A DNA stretch of 64,000 nt from Pratylenchus scribneri (taxonomy: Eukaryota > Nematoda > Chromadorea > Rhabditida > Pratylenchidae), in contig JAQSEB010000014.1 of the NCBI GenBank assembly GCA_030063045.1, positions 248,001 to 312,000 on the forward strand, written 5' to 3'. Positions 14,101 through 24,940 of this stretch are shown here, piece after piece. The notes below the pieces were generated by a model that was not told where the DNA came from, made no database searches, and worked only from the letters and a program-made list of their open reading frames with translations. Position numbers and translations under genes: made by a program. Every line of letters starts with the position of its first letter. The stretch's first letter is position 1.

Positions 14101-15434
14101 TTGATGAGTATAAGTGGAATAATAAATTATTATTAAATTTAAACTAATGGTTGGAGTGTGAGTAATCCCATTAAATAAATTAGAAAAATGGCCCAAACAA
14201 GATGAATATAGAAGACCCAGCCAAATATGACCGTAACCTGGAGTCGGAAGAAGAAGAGGAAGATTATTCCACCGATTCCATTGAGGATGAGTCGGCTCTA
14301 AGTAGCCTAATAGATGTAGATGTATCACCAATCCCACCACCAATACTCGCTGATTTGACCAATCACCCAATGGAAGAAGAGGATTATGCCAAAACAATTG
14401 AAGAAGAAAATGATGAAGAATGGTCCAACAGAAGTATATTGAGGGAAGATGAACAACAAAAAGAGGAGGCAAATGAAAATGAAGAAAATGATGAAGGAAG
14501 AGAAGGAGGTGTAATTTGTTATTGGTCAACAATCGGTGGCAATCAATTCAACAATTACAATGAGCAGAGGGGATGCTCAAATAAGGTTTTCCTTCCAATG
14601 TCCCTTCACTATCACACAATCCTCCATCCAAACCAAACCAATCCACTCAAACTAAAAAAAGAAAATTTAAAAATAATTGGTTAGTAAAATAGCTAGTTTG
14701 GTATTTCTATTGGAAATTTAAATTTTAAGGTTCTATTTTTAAATTAATTTTTTTTTGTTAATTTTAAAATTTTTTTTTGGTAATTTTAAAGTTTTTAATT
14801 CATATTTTTAAATAATAATTATAATTTTTCAGTATCGAAGCAAGATGATCAAATTTGCCCGTTCTCGCATCCATGGTTGGGGATTATTTGCATTGGTAAG
14901 GAAAATATACTTTTTAATTCATAATTTATTCATTATCTCACCAGGAATCAATTTCACAAGACGAAATGATTGTTGAATATGTTGGCGAGAAAATTCGACC
15001 CGAGGTGGCAAATGTGCGCGAATTGGCCTATGAACGGCAGGGCATTGGCTCATCCTATTTATTCCGCATTGACGAAAATGTGGTCAGTTTTAATGAGAAA
15101 AAATAAATATAAAAGTCAAATTTTAATAAGGCAGTAAAAATAATTAACTTTTTAAAGGTAATTGACGCAACAAAGAAGGGCAATTTTGCGCGATTCATCA
15201 ACCATTCTTGTCAGCCAAATTGCTATGCCAAAGTGTTGACGGTGCAGGGAGAGAAACGAATTGTCATTTATAGCAAACGTCAAATTTTTAAGGGCGAGGA
15301 AATTACCGTAAGAAAATAAAAATATATGGAAATTAATTACATTAATTTTTAAGTATGACTACAAATTCCCGCTTGAAGACACCAAAATTCCGTGCCTTTG
15401 CGGAGCTCCTCAATGCCGTGGCTACCTCAATTAG
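8179..15434 (+). CDS. set-2: SET1/COMPASS histone H3K4 methyltransferase
   Basis: Catalytic subunit of the COMPASS complex, which deposits H3 Lys4 methylation on active promoters in the nucleus. More than 20 exons are present, the first being 8179-8415, 8463-8819, 8862-8960 and 9006 onward. Domains in order: low-complexity Ser/Pro/Asn N-terminus; RRM in about 9020-9480 ([40 protein letters not shown]); His/Pro-rich and acidic linkers; N-SET from about 13018 ([36 protein letters not shown]); SET from 14833 ([45 protein letters not shown]) and post-SET ([10 protein letters not shown]) ending LN-stop. All cofactor- and substrate-site motifs of SET1 enzymes are intact. C. elegans SET-2 is the expected orthologue. 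The N-terminal exon chain is less certain than the C-terminal one. Confidence 0.93.
11832..12245 (+). other. long intron of SET1 gene with B-box-like stretch
   Basis: Intron between the Ser/Glu-rich exon ending at about 11831 and the exon starting GAGGTAACAAC at 12246. It holds a G-rich stretch followed by GTCGCGAGTTCAAATCCC (about 12139-12156), which resembles a tRNA T-arm/B box, but no A box or cloverleaf could be made. It may be the remains of a tRNA-derived SINE. Confidence 0.4.
13990..14832 (+). other. 0.84-kb SET1 intron containing an acidic ORF (14202-14684)
   Basis: The exon ending CAACTTAAG joins in frame to TATCGAAGC at 14833, reconstituting the N-SET/SET junction expected for the family, so this segment must be spliced out. 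Inside it lies an open frame of 160 codons starting [20 protein letters not shown]. It is very rich in Glu/Asp with [14 protein letters not shown] and later a non-acidic tail ([20 protein letters not shown]). It has its own ATG and a TAG stop. I do not recognise the protein. It could be a nested gene, a transposon fragment or chance in an AG-rich strand. Confidence 0.5.
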
Positions 15435-15993
15435 CGGAAAAGAATCGCCGGAAATCATTTTTGTCTTTCTGCTGGACTCATTCCAAATTTTTATACTGCC
15501 ATTTTATTTTATGGGAACAAGTCACAAAATATGGTGATGAACAATCGCAAAAGGAAAATTTCCTTTGATATTTTCCACAATGACCTTTTTGTATTCATAT
15601 TTTAATAATCCATTTTATTATTTCATTATAATATTTACCAATGATTATATATGTTTTTTCAAGATGCATTTTTGAGACCTCATTTTTCTCATTTATATTA
15701 ATTAAAAATATTATTTTTCAAATCGGAATGAATATTATTAATTATTATTGTGCCACAAAATTTTATGTAAAAAATTTTGGAATTTGATTTTGATTAATGC
15801 TGTTATTATATTATTGTATTTGTTTTGATTCGAGTATTGATATGCTAGTTAAAATTTTAAAATAACCATTAAAACGATTTATAAATTTGTTTAATGCAAA
15901 ATGGAGTAGAGAAATGCATATTTAGTAATTAATATTTATTATTACGCTTAGAAGTGGTAAAACATTTTGTTTTGTTAAGATTCGAAAAAGATT
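15435..15993. other. 3' flank of SET1 gene
   Basis: AT-rich untranslated/intergenic sequence, no ORF or RNA gene seen. A polyadenylation-like AATAAT cluster lies at about 15604-15640. Confidence 0.4.
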
Positions 15994-16810
15994 AATGGGG
16001 CGTCCACAATGAACGACGTGTCAAGTGTCCGTGTCAAGCGTCCGTGTTTTCTGTCCACAGTGAGTGCGTGCGCGGCACGTTGCGTGGCACGGAGCGTGGC
16101 ACTTGACACGGACACTTCACAATGCGTTTTCGACACTCAACACTCGACACGGACACTTGACACGCACCGATCAAAAAAAGTTTGAAAAACACGGACACGC
16201 AGCACTTTTCTCATTGCATTGTGGACGCAAATTGGTTAACGTGTCGAGTGTTGAGTGCTGCGCTGCGCATTGCGCGTCCGTGTCCGTGTCAAGTTTTTCT
16301 GTCCACATTATTATAGACGAAAATTAATTAAAACACTTGACACGCAGCACTTGACACGGACACGCAGAGCGTGCTACATTGTGGACCTAGCATAATGGGG
16401 CGTCCACAATGAACGACGTGTCAAGTGTCCGTGTCAAGCGTCCGTGTTTTCTGTCCACAGTGAGTGCGTGCGCGGCACGTTGCGTGGCACGGAGCGTGGC
16501 ACTTGACACGGACACTTAACACGCAGAGGTGTCCACAATGCGTTTTCGACACTCAACACTCGACACGGACACTTGACACGCACCGATCAAAAAAAGTTTG
16601 AAAAACACGGACACGCAGCACTTTTCTCATTGCATTGTGGACGCAAATTGGTTAACGTGTCGAGTGTTGAGTGCTGCGCTGCGCATTGCGCGTCCGTGTC
16701 CGTGTCAAGTTTTTCTGTCCACATTATTATAGACGAAAATTAATTAAAACACTTGACACGCAGCACTTGACACGGACACGCAGAGCGTGCTACATTGTGG
16801 ACCTAGCATA
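15994..16810. mobile_element. tandem pair of a GC-rich inverted-repeat element
   Basis: Two head-to-tail copies of about 399 and 416 bp (15994-16392 and 16393-16810). Each starts AATGGGGCGTCCACAATG and ends CATTGTGGACCTAGCATA, so GTCCACAATG/CATTGTGGAC forms a terminal inverted repeat. The interior is composed of iterated words such as CACTTGACACGGACACG and their complements (CGTGTCCGTGTCAAG) in a nested inverted arrangement. The copies are nearly identical except for about 17 extra bases in the second (ACACGCAGAGGTGTCC near 16520). No coding capacity, probably a non-autonomous foldback or MITE-type element. Confidence 0.75.
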
Positions 16811-16977
16811 AAGCTGTTTTTATATTTATATGTGTTTTTTCCTCAAATATGTAAAAAAAGAATATGGATAAAAGAAAAGAGGATTTGGTTTGATTATTAA
16901 TGAGAGAATGAATATAGTATTCTAGAAAGAAGAAAAATGTTTTTAATTCCGCTATTTTATTTTATGTTTCACCTAAT

Positions 16978-17512
16978 TAATTCCAGCTGTTCTGATTTTA
17001 ATAATTCCGCCTGTTCTGATTTTTAATAATTCCGCCTGTTCTGTTTTGATAATTCTGCCTGTTCTGATTTTTAATAATTCCGCCCGTTCTGATTTTATTA
17101 AATTCCGCCTGTTCTGATTTTTAATAATTCCGCCTGTTCTGATTTTAATAATTCCGCCTGTTTTGATTTTAATAATTCCGTCTGTTCTGATTTTAATAAT
17201 TCCGCCTGTTCTGATTTTTAATAATTCCGCCTGTTCTGATTTTAATAATTCCGCCTGTTCTGATTTTAATAATTCCACCTGTTCTGATTTTAATAATTCC
17301 GCCTGTTCTGATTTTAATAATTCCGCCTGTTCTGATTTTAATAATTCCGCCTGTTCTGATTTTAATAATTCCGCCTGTTCTGATTTTAATAATTCCACCT
17401 GTTCTGATTTTAATAATTCCGCCTGTTCTGATTTTAATAATTCCGCCTATTCTGATTTTAATAATTCCGCCTGTTCTGATTTTAATAATTCCGCCTGTTC
17501 TGATTTCAAATG
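16978..17512. repeat. 24-bp minisatellite, array 1 (+ orientation)
   Basis: About 22 tandem copies of a 24-bp unit with core AATTCCGCCTGTTCTGA preceded by TTTTAATA. Some copies have one extra T (25 bp). Because 24 is divisible by three, long uninterrupted frames run through it on both strands. These have no other protein character and are not genes. Related arrays occur at 28930-29920 and 44538-45490. Confidence 0.97.
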
Positions 17513-17691
17513 CAAATTTCAAAAGTTGCTTTATTTATCAATCAATAAATAATAGACTAATAGAACGAAAAACATCGATAATGAAAATTACAACAGCAAT
17601 GTTCGGTGAAAATTTACATAAACTGGGATAGGAAAGGAATTTCTATTCTTCATTCACATCATCAATATCCTCATTCATTTTGACATTCCAA

Positions 17692-18029
17692 TCATCCATC
17701 TGCTGAGTTCATTGTCATCTCTTTTGCTTTCAACACATCCGTAAGGCTCCCAGTCGATTTTGCTGTATTTGTGTAACTTCCAGTCGGTGTTGCTTTTGCG
17801 TCCTCCAATGATGCGGTTCTTTGAATTTTGTGAGTGCGGTCGAGCCCAGCAGATTTGTAGCGAGAATTGTGCCGTTTACCATCTTTTTTCTGCTGGTTGT
17901 CGTCTTTTCCTTTGATGATTCGCTGAAATTTAAGGGTGGAATTTACGAAAGAACTGAAAAAGAACTTACATATCCCACAACCGCAATAACAAGTCCAATG
18001 CAAATGGCGATGTATTCGATCCAATGCAT
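17692..18029 (-). CDS. small single-pass membrane protein, unknown
   Basis: Two exons (17970-18029 and 17692-17922) encode 96 aa. The first exon encodes MHWIEYIAICIGLVIAVVGY, a hydrophobic N-terminal segment likely to be a membrane anchor or uncleaved signal. The second encodes a basic, Ser/Thr-rich hydrophilic tail (RIIKGKDDNQQKKDGKR, then SLEDAKATPTGSY). The intron has good GT-AG borders and a TTTCAG acceptor. I do not recognise a family. Small membrane proteins of this shape are common in nematodes. The gene starts about 500 bp from array 1 of the 24-bp repeat. Confidence 0.5.
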
Positions 18030-18926
18030 GTCTTGTCCACTTTTTGTTTATTATTGATTGATGTGCTTTATTTTATTTCTAAAAATTTGTTTTTTTTTAA
18101 ATTTTTCTAAATTTTTTAATTGAGCTTTTTATTCTTAATGTAATTCAAGATTTCTTAAGTCCATTCTCGAACATTTACAACAATCTAGATGCTAGATAGA
18201 TCTACTGCTGAAATGTGGGAATAAGCATAAAAGCCATTTTTCATTGATTTTAAATAATGAAATGAGGGGAATGTGAAGAATATTAAATTCCATTCAAAAT
18301 TTGGACAATTCCGTTTCGTTTATTGATCGGGGGTTAAAAATTTTACGATGGAGTCATGGAACAATAATAACGGCATTGCGGCAATCAATAAAAAATTTGA
18401 GTTGGTTGGCTTGGCTCGCGCTCGGCCTCTCACTCCAAAATTTTATTGAGAATTCTCGTTTTCGTTAACCTAGAATTTCATGCATGATTATTACGATATG
18501 TTCAATACACTATGTACACTATGTTGCAGACAGAGAAAGGAAAAAAACAGCAAAGTAAAAAATAGAAAATAGTAAAATTGCGGTTTTGTACCTATCTTTT
18601 CTATCTAAAATAATAGTATTGATCAATCAATGATCATCTAAATAAAGAAAAGACGTACGCGTTTCGTTTTCCCATATTCACGAATCAATAATTTGGAACT
18701 TATATGATGCAATTTAAGTCCGAAAACTACCCCCTAATCTATCTTAACTTGATAGGTTACAAAACTAAGAACCCCCAATTTTTATAAAATTTCGGACATA
18801 ATAAGCCGCAACCCGCAATAGTCCCTAATTATTTTCTAATACGCATTAATTATTGATTTTTTAATTTTTAGATTGATTGAGATTATTTCATACAATTGAT
18901 TGATATATTTGTGAAAGTGAAATAAA
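18030..18926. other. intergenic, no gene seen
   Basis: A 0.9-kb AT-rich spacer between a - strand and a + strand gene, so it should hold both promoters. No ORF, RNA gene or clear repeat is recognised. Confidence 0.4.
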
Positions 18927-20832
18927 ATGCAACAACAAACTGACTGCGGAATCGAACAAATTTTGGCACGGGCTATTTTGGATTTGGAACTTGTAAGTTT
19001 AGTTGAGGAAAATACAAACATTTATTTGACAATTTCAGAAAATGAAACATGAGATGCGACAGAATAGTGCACTTCAACTGGCCAAAATAGAAAAGCACAG
19101 CCAGCAGATGGAAAAACGATTGGGTATCGTCGAAGCTAAGGTTTTTTTTGAGAATTAAACTTCAAATTCAACAATTTATTTTCAGCTTGAAGCTTTGCTC
19201 AGTCGAGACAATAACAGCAGCGGCGGTGGAATGGGCGGCCCCCCGAACAGCCTTCATTACCGCGGTGGTGGAAATCGTCTATATTCGGCAGCAGGAACAG
19301 GAAGCGTCAATCGTCAAACTTCGTACTATTCGCGTACCACCAATCTGGCAAATGTCCATCATCATTTTGACAAACAACAACAAATTCCGCGAACCACTAC
19401 CCCTGTTTCGCTTCCGCGAACCACTACCCCTGTTTCGCGGACTCCTCATCAACATTATGGGCCAATGTTTGGAAATGTGAGTGAATTGGGGAACCACAAG
19501 GTTTAGGCTGATTATAGTACAAAAGAAACTAAAAAAAAACTCATTTTCAGCAGACTAATACGCCACCACAGCACCGCGTTTACGCACCGGGTACGGGTAG
19601 AGGAGGTATTGAACGCAAACAGCGACGTCCGAAGCAAACGGTTGGAACAGGTGCAAATAAGACACAAATTGTGGTAATTTTATTCATTTATTACTCAAAT
19701 CCATCAAAAATTGTTTTAGAAGCAACCGCAACAGGAAAAGCCGCCATTGATTGAGAAGAATGCGACTTGGACCACCAAATTAGGAGGCGTTTACACTTCC
19801 GGCGAAGACTCTGATGAAGAGACGAAGACGCGCTCTGGTAGTGAATCGTGCTATTCCGTGGCAAAACCGGCACCAAAATGCGGTGAAATTGTTTCGGCTG
19901 ATGAGGAGGAGAAATCGAACAAACAATACAAATACAGCGATGATGAGGAAGAGGAAGATGAAGTCATCATTGATGAAGAGAAGAAGGAAAATTCCAAAGA
20001 AGGACTCATCGACGAAATGATGATGGTGCTGGAGGAGGAGACCACCAAGACCACTAAAACTGCAATTTCCAATTCAAATTGCACTTTCAAGTATTTTTTT
20101 AGGATTAATTTTTATTGATTCATCAAATTATTTTAGGTCATCATTGGAAGAGGAAATTGTTGAGGGGAAGAAGAAGAAAGTTGATGATGAGGATTTAAGT
20201 GATGAGGACAATAATCAACTTTCATTCAACACTGCAAAGGAAAATGACTCATTCCTCCACCACGTGACCGCCAAACAATCCAATGCCATTGCTCTTGTAA
20301 GTATAAAAAAAAAGACCAAAACCAGCATTTTTATTTGAATAATATCTACCAATGTAAGGACTAGGCTATATAATTTGTCATGGTTTGGTCAACAATTAAA
20401 GGGTATTAAACGGTTTAAAACCGAGTGGTTTAAAAAATAATAAATTAGAATTGGTTAATTAAACCCAAAGCCAAAACACAAACAAATGATACAATCTTAA
20501 CGATATCTATTCAATGGGTATAAATTTAAGGTTCTAGGATAAATTTCTGCTGAACTAGATCTATTTTGGGCATTTTTAATATTTCCCATTTACATTTTTC
20601 AGCCTTTTCACGATTATGAATATCCACTGCTGATGGCTTCCTCTTCCTCGTCTAATGACAATGCACTCAAAATTGTGGAAACAAAAGAAGAGAAAATGAC
20701 CATTGTTTCAACTGAAAAGACTGTTCAAATGCCATCAGCAGGTATATTTTTATCCGAATATTTGAATAAAATTAATATTTTATAGCTCCGACACAGACCA
20801 TTGGTGGATTCGGACGAGGCCGACGCAATTAA
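18927..20832 (+). CDS. orphan acidic/Gly-rich protein with N-terminal coiled coil
   Basis: About eight exons with in-frame GT-AG junctions. The first two exons (from MQQQTDCGIEQILARAILDL to KRLGIVEAK) form a short helical, probably coiled-coil segment. A Gly/Asn/Ser-rich region contains two copies of PRTTTPVS. A basic patch (RGGIERKQRRPKQT) follows, then a strongly acidic stretch (YSDDEEEEDEV, DEDLSDEDNN). The protein ends in GGFGRGRRN, an RG-type tail seen in RNA-binding proteins. This composition suggests a nuclear or RNP protein, but no domain is recognised and I assign no function. The start is the first ATG, upstream of the coiled coil. Confidence 0.55.
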
Positions 20833-21500
20833 ATTAAGAAGAATATTTGATGGATTATTTTATTATGTTTGGAACTTAAATGAAGCAAATTTTTGATCAT
20901 TGAATTTTTATTGTTGACTCAATATTTATTTTGAATGAATGAATGCTTCATCTCATTATTTTATCATATATTGATAAAAGATTAAATTAAAAAATGTTTT
21001 GAATACTGGCAAATGTGCCATTTAATAATTTTTTTAAATATTTTATTCTTCTTCATAAAAAATTACTTTCGCCCATTTTGGGAACAATACCAATTCGTAT
21101 TTTTCCATTCTCGTAAAATGAATAAAATAAATCAACAAACCAGCAGCTTCGAAAATTGAAACATGGTTTTAAAAAACTTATTAAAAACCAAAAACATGAA
21201 ATGAGAGCTGAGAATCAACTCAAAATTCCTAAGAAAAATAAAAAGTTTTTAGGTATATGATTTAGGCTAGGCTAAGGTTTTAAAACTTAATTTTTGGAGT
21301 ATAGAAAGACCAAGTCAAACTTAATGGAAAAGGGGAATGTAGTGATTTTGGGGAGAAAAATTAAAAAATATGTTTCATTCTTATTAAAATGCCTTAATTA
21401 ATTTTAGTAAAAAAGTAAAGTATAGCAAGCAGAATAATAAAATAAAACTTCAACCTTATTTTTAGATCTCATTTTCTTATTATCCATCCATTAAAACAAA
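20833..21500. other. intergenic, no gene seen
   Basis: AT-rich 3' flank of one + gene and 5' flank of the next. AATAAA-like signals occur near 20978-21000 and 21436-21447. Nothing else is recognised. Confidence 0.4.
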
Positions 21501-24110
21501 ATGATTTTATTATCTCCACCATCATCATCCATTAATAATAAACAATTCGGTGCCAATTTTTGCCACAACTGTGCCAATGCCAACAACAAATCCATCATTC
21601 TCCCATCATCATCCAATAATAATCATCATATTCCTCCATTCTTTTTTGATTTTCTGAATCGTTTGCGACAAATGACGGCTGAATTGGCGGCGGAATTATC
21701 CAAATTTAGGTTTTATTCATCTTTAAACAGTTATAAATAAGAAAAATATTTAGTGACCAAAATATTTCTTCGCAACAACAAAATGTGCTCTACGGAAAGC
21801 GGGCATTCCCTTCACGATCGATTGGCACAAAAATTGGACCAAGAAATAAGCGAAGAAAAACAATAAAAAATGATGAAGAGAATGCAAAAAACATTTCAAC
21901 TCCATTGGTTACTCCACCACCAAATGATGCGGCTTCCACGCCAATAATTCCAACATCCACTGAATTGTTGGTGGCACCCAAAAATGTTCCAAGGTTTCAA
22001 TCCATCCAATTAAATTATATTTTATAATTAATTTCAGTCAATCCAATAATCAACAACCAAATTTGAATACAAAATTCCCTTTCCGGCAACAAATTCCCCA
22101 ATTTGAACAACAAAATTTGAAAGAAGAGAGGAGGAATGATGTTGGAGAGCAATTCATTGGATTGAGCCCACAATTTGCGCAAAGAAGAAAGGGAAAGGGG
22201 CCCCTGTCGATTCGGCAACGATTGGGCAGTAGTTTGGCGGCGGCGGCCAGCGCAGTGAACGAACAAATGCCATTGGAACAGTTGGAAAGAACGGTTAGTG
22301 CCGAAAATATTAAATTAAGAATATAAACGGAGGAACAAATAGCCAGATAAATGGTCAATTTCGAGAATTGGGAAAAAGAAATTAGAAATCGATCCCAAAG
22401 AATCGACCATTTCAATTTTGGGCGCATGTCCCTTTCCCTTGTCCAAATGATTTAGGTAGAGTCGGGACTCAAGTTGACCAATTAAAATGATCTAAAAAAT
22501 GAATTAATTAATCTAAATTATTGGCAAAAAATAAAAATAATAGTTTTGGTCATTTTAATTTTTTCATTGAATCATCAATAAAAACATTAATATTAATAAA
22601 ATTAAAAATGAATAAATACCAAATTAAGGTGAGCAGTGTTTTGCCGGAGAGCATTGTGGAAAGCCAGGATTTTACGGCATATTTACGCGAATATTTGGAG
22701 GAATTTGATCGAGAATTGGGCCAAGAAGAGGAGGAAAAAAGGCAAAAAGAAGCAAATTCATCAAATTTTGAACAACAAAAACAATTGGGGGAAGAAGATG
22801 TATTTGTGCAACCAAAACCCGAAAGATTTGTTGTAATTGACGAAGAAGATGAAGAGGATGAAGAGATAAATGATGTACAAATGGACGGTGAATTGAATGA
22901 TGATGATGGCCAGGGAATGATGAATTCAACAAATACTTTCCAAATTAAATTGGTCCAAAAAGAGCAATTGGAGGTGATGGATCAAGGCAGAGTGATTTTG
23001 AGGACACCGAACAAAAAACTGCAACATGAAAATATTGAAAAGGCAAGTCAAATTGGGGTAAATTGATTAAATAAATCATAAAAATATTTAGCAGGAATCT
23101 TCATTTTTGACACCAAAAACCCCACCAAAAGAACAACAAAATCGACCAAAAACGGCATTGTCGCAAATTTCACCAAAATTGATTTCCCAACGAATTTTGA
23201 GGCGATCGGCACCAAAAGGGGCAAAAATTGTGGCGAGAAAAGGGCCAAGGGCGAAAAATAAACAACACTTGGAAGAAAATGAAGTGGAAAATTTAAGCAA
23301 AAGAGGGAAGAATGGAGAACAAAAAATAAGGTGGGAAATTTATTTTTATTTAATTTGGTTAAATCTCGGTTTTGCAATTTTTTGTAATGAACCGATTTTT
23401 TTTGAAATTTTTTTTTAGCCTGTGAGAATCTAAAAATTCAAAATTTACTTTTACATTAATTAATAGACAAATTTTGTTTTTCCTTATGCCCCCTCTTATG
23501 GCGATAAAGGAATCTTTGGAAGGCCCGGCGAGCATGACTCTTTAGCTCATTGGTATGTCGCCTGCCTTGGTGTAGGGGATAAACCGCGAAAAGGTCCCGG
23601 GTTCTAATCCTAATGGTGCTAAGGATTTTTAATTTTTTTTCTTTTTGCGTTTTTTTACTTTTATTTTGGGTTTCAAAATAAAATAAAATTCCCAAATGGA
23701 TCCTACCGTTCCAAGATCAAAAAAATTGAGCCAAGAAGGGGCGAAGATGGCACACGTAATTCTTTCCTTTAAACTTTCGAGTTCCGGTTTCTCTAAATTA
23801 AAAAGCATCCGGGGGGACTTTTGGGGGCAACTGGTTTAAGCATTACATTAAATTTTAATAAAATAAAAATCACAGAGATTAATTTTCATTTTTTAGCAAA
23901 ATTGGTCCATCAACATCATCTTCGTTGGCGGTGGAGGAGGAGGAGGAAGATTATTGGCCAAATGATCAACAAAATTTGCAAATTGATGAAGAAAATGATG
24001 ATGAGGAAAGGATGGAAAATTCTATTACGGAAGATGGAGAGGAAATGAATGATCAAATTATTGAGCCCGAAATGATTGATCAAATTTTGAATTTAATGCA
24101 CTCAAATTGA
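21501..24110 (+). CDS. orphan nuclear-like protein, basic and acidic blocks
   Basis: Exons were joined by phase: 21501-21708, then from about 21754, from about 22038 to 22293, 22629 to about 23059, about 23093-23331 and 23896-24110. The predicted protein has an Asn/Ser-rich start (SPPSSSINNKQFGANFC), a basic nuclear-localisation-like patch (PRNKRRKTIK), a helical acidic block (DFTAYLREYLEEFDRELGQE), a Pro/Lys-rich basic block (LTPKTPPKEQQNRPKT, ILRRSAPKGAKIVARK) and an acidic C-terminus ending MIDQILNLMHSN. No known domain is recognised, and chromatin or kinetochore roles would be guesswork. The 335-nt intron at 22294-22628 leaves some chance that these are two genes. Confidence 0.5.
23520..23640 (+). 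ncRNA. degenerate tRNA-like sequence / tRNA-derived SINE in an intron
   Basis: Lies in the last intron (23332-23895) of the preceding gene. An A-box-like CTTTAGCTCATTGG (about 23538-23551) and a B-box-like CCCGGGTTCTAATCC (about 23597-23611) are both present and in tRNA order. CCTGC/GTAGG can pair as an anticodon-like stem, but the loop is one base short and about 12 extra bases separate it from the T arm. A T-rich tail follows. It is probably not a functional tRNA. A tRNA pseudogene or SINE head is likelier. Confidence 0.5.
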
Positions 24111-24552
24111 ACATTGATATAAATTACTTAGATATTTTTAAATTCCTCAATAAATGATTGATCCGCTATAATTCTAAAAAAATCGAATATTCTAAATCAT
24201 TTTGCAATTGGATAAATAAATGGGCCAGTTACCCGAATTTTACACGTGGCCAATATCACATCTATTATTAAAGCGTGCTTTCGAATTTTTCTTATTCTGT
24301 AGGGCATTTTGATGTCAAAATAATAAAATTAATTGGCCACAAAAATAGAGCCGAAAAAGAAAAACTTTCCAATTTTTTTACCTATTTTGTTCAAGCTTTT
24401 TTGAAATTTGGGAAAATTCTTTATAATCAATCCTAATCCCAATCCCAACACCTGTCAAGGTACCAGTTGCTAACTTAAAAATCTCATTTCAAAATTGTTT
24501 GATGTTAAAATGCATTAATTTCATTACGGGAATGGTATAAATAATATTTATT
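24111..24552. other. intergenic, no gene seen
   Basis: AT-rich sequence between the end of the orphan gene and the first copy of the dispersed repeat. Nothing recognised. Confidence 0.4.
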
Positions 24553-24890
24553 AGTTCCTATCTTGGTCTTTGCTAAAGATTTAGGGCTAAAGTTTTTCGA
24601 GGCGAGAGCTGGGCCTAGGTTCTCTCCTGGTCCTTCGCCTGCCCCAGGGATAGGGTTCAGGAATGAATCCAACTTTAAATTATTCCTTATTAATTGTCGG
24701 GAAAATATAATGAAATTGTGAAGGAAAAAACATTAGAAATTATGAGAGGAAAAATGATGGATTTAAAAGGAAAGATTGAAGCAATATTCGATTGATAGGG
24801 TGACGGGTTGATTATTTAAAAAGTGGCAGTACAGGTACAGTAGGATGAATAGAAAAGACCCTTAGGCATGGCATTAAAAATATTATAAAT
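24553..24890 (+). repeat. dispersed ~320-bp repeat, copy 1
   Basis: Shares ordered blocks with three other places in the window: a 5' TTAGTCCTAATC-type start (here diverged), GGCGAGAGCTGGGCCTAGG, CAATATT.GATTGATAGGGTGACGGGTTGAT, and a 3' GTACAGTAGGATGAATAGAAAAG followed by CCTTAGGCAT. No coding capacity. See copies at 30499, 39747 and 51798. Confidence 0.8.
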
Positions 24891-24940
24891 TTTGCATATT
24901 TTTTTATGTTAATATTCAATTTTATTCATCATTTAAATAA

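Noticed and set aside
14083..14532. A 149-codon - strand frame in the SET1 intron
   Set aside because: His/Leu-rich translation that mirrors the Glu/Asp-rich + strand ORF, so it is a shadow.
16973..17552. Open frames of 109-141 codons on both strands through the 24-bp repeat
   Set aside because: They are open only because the unit is a multiple of three and lacks stops. The products are monotonous octapeptides (KSEQAELL, NNSACSDF) on both strands.
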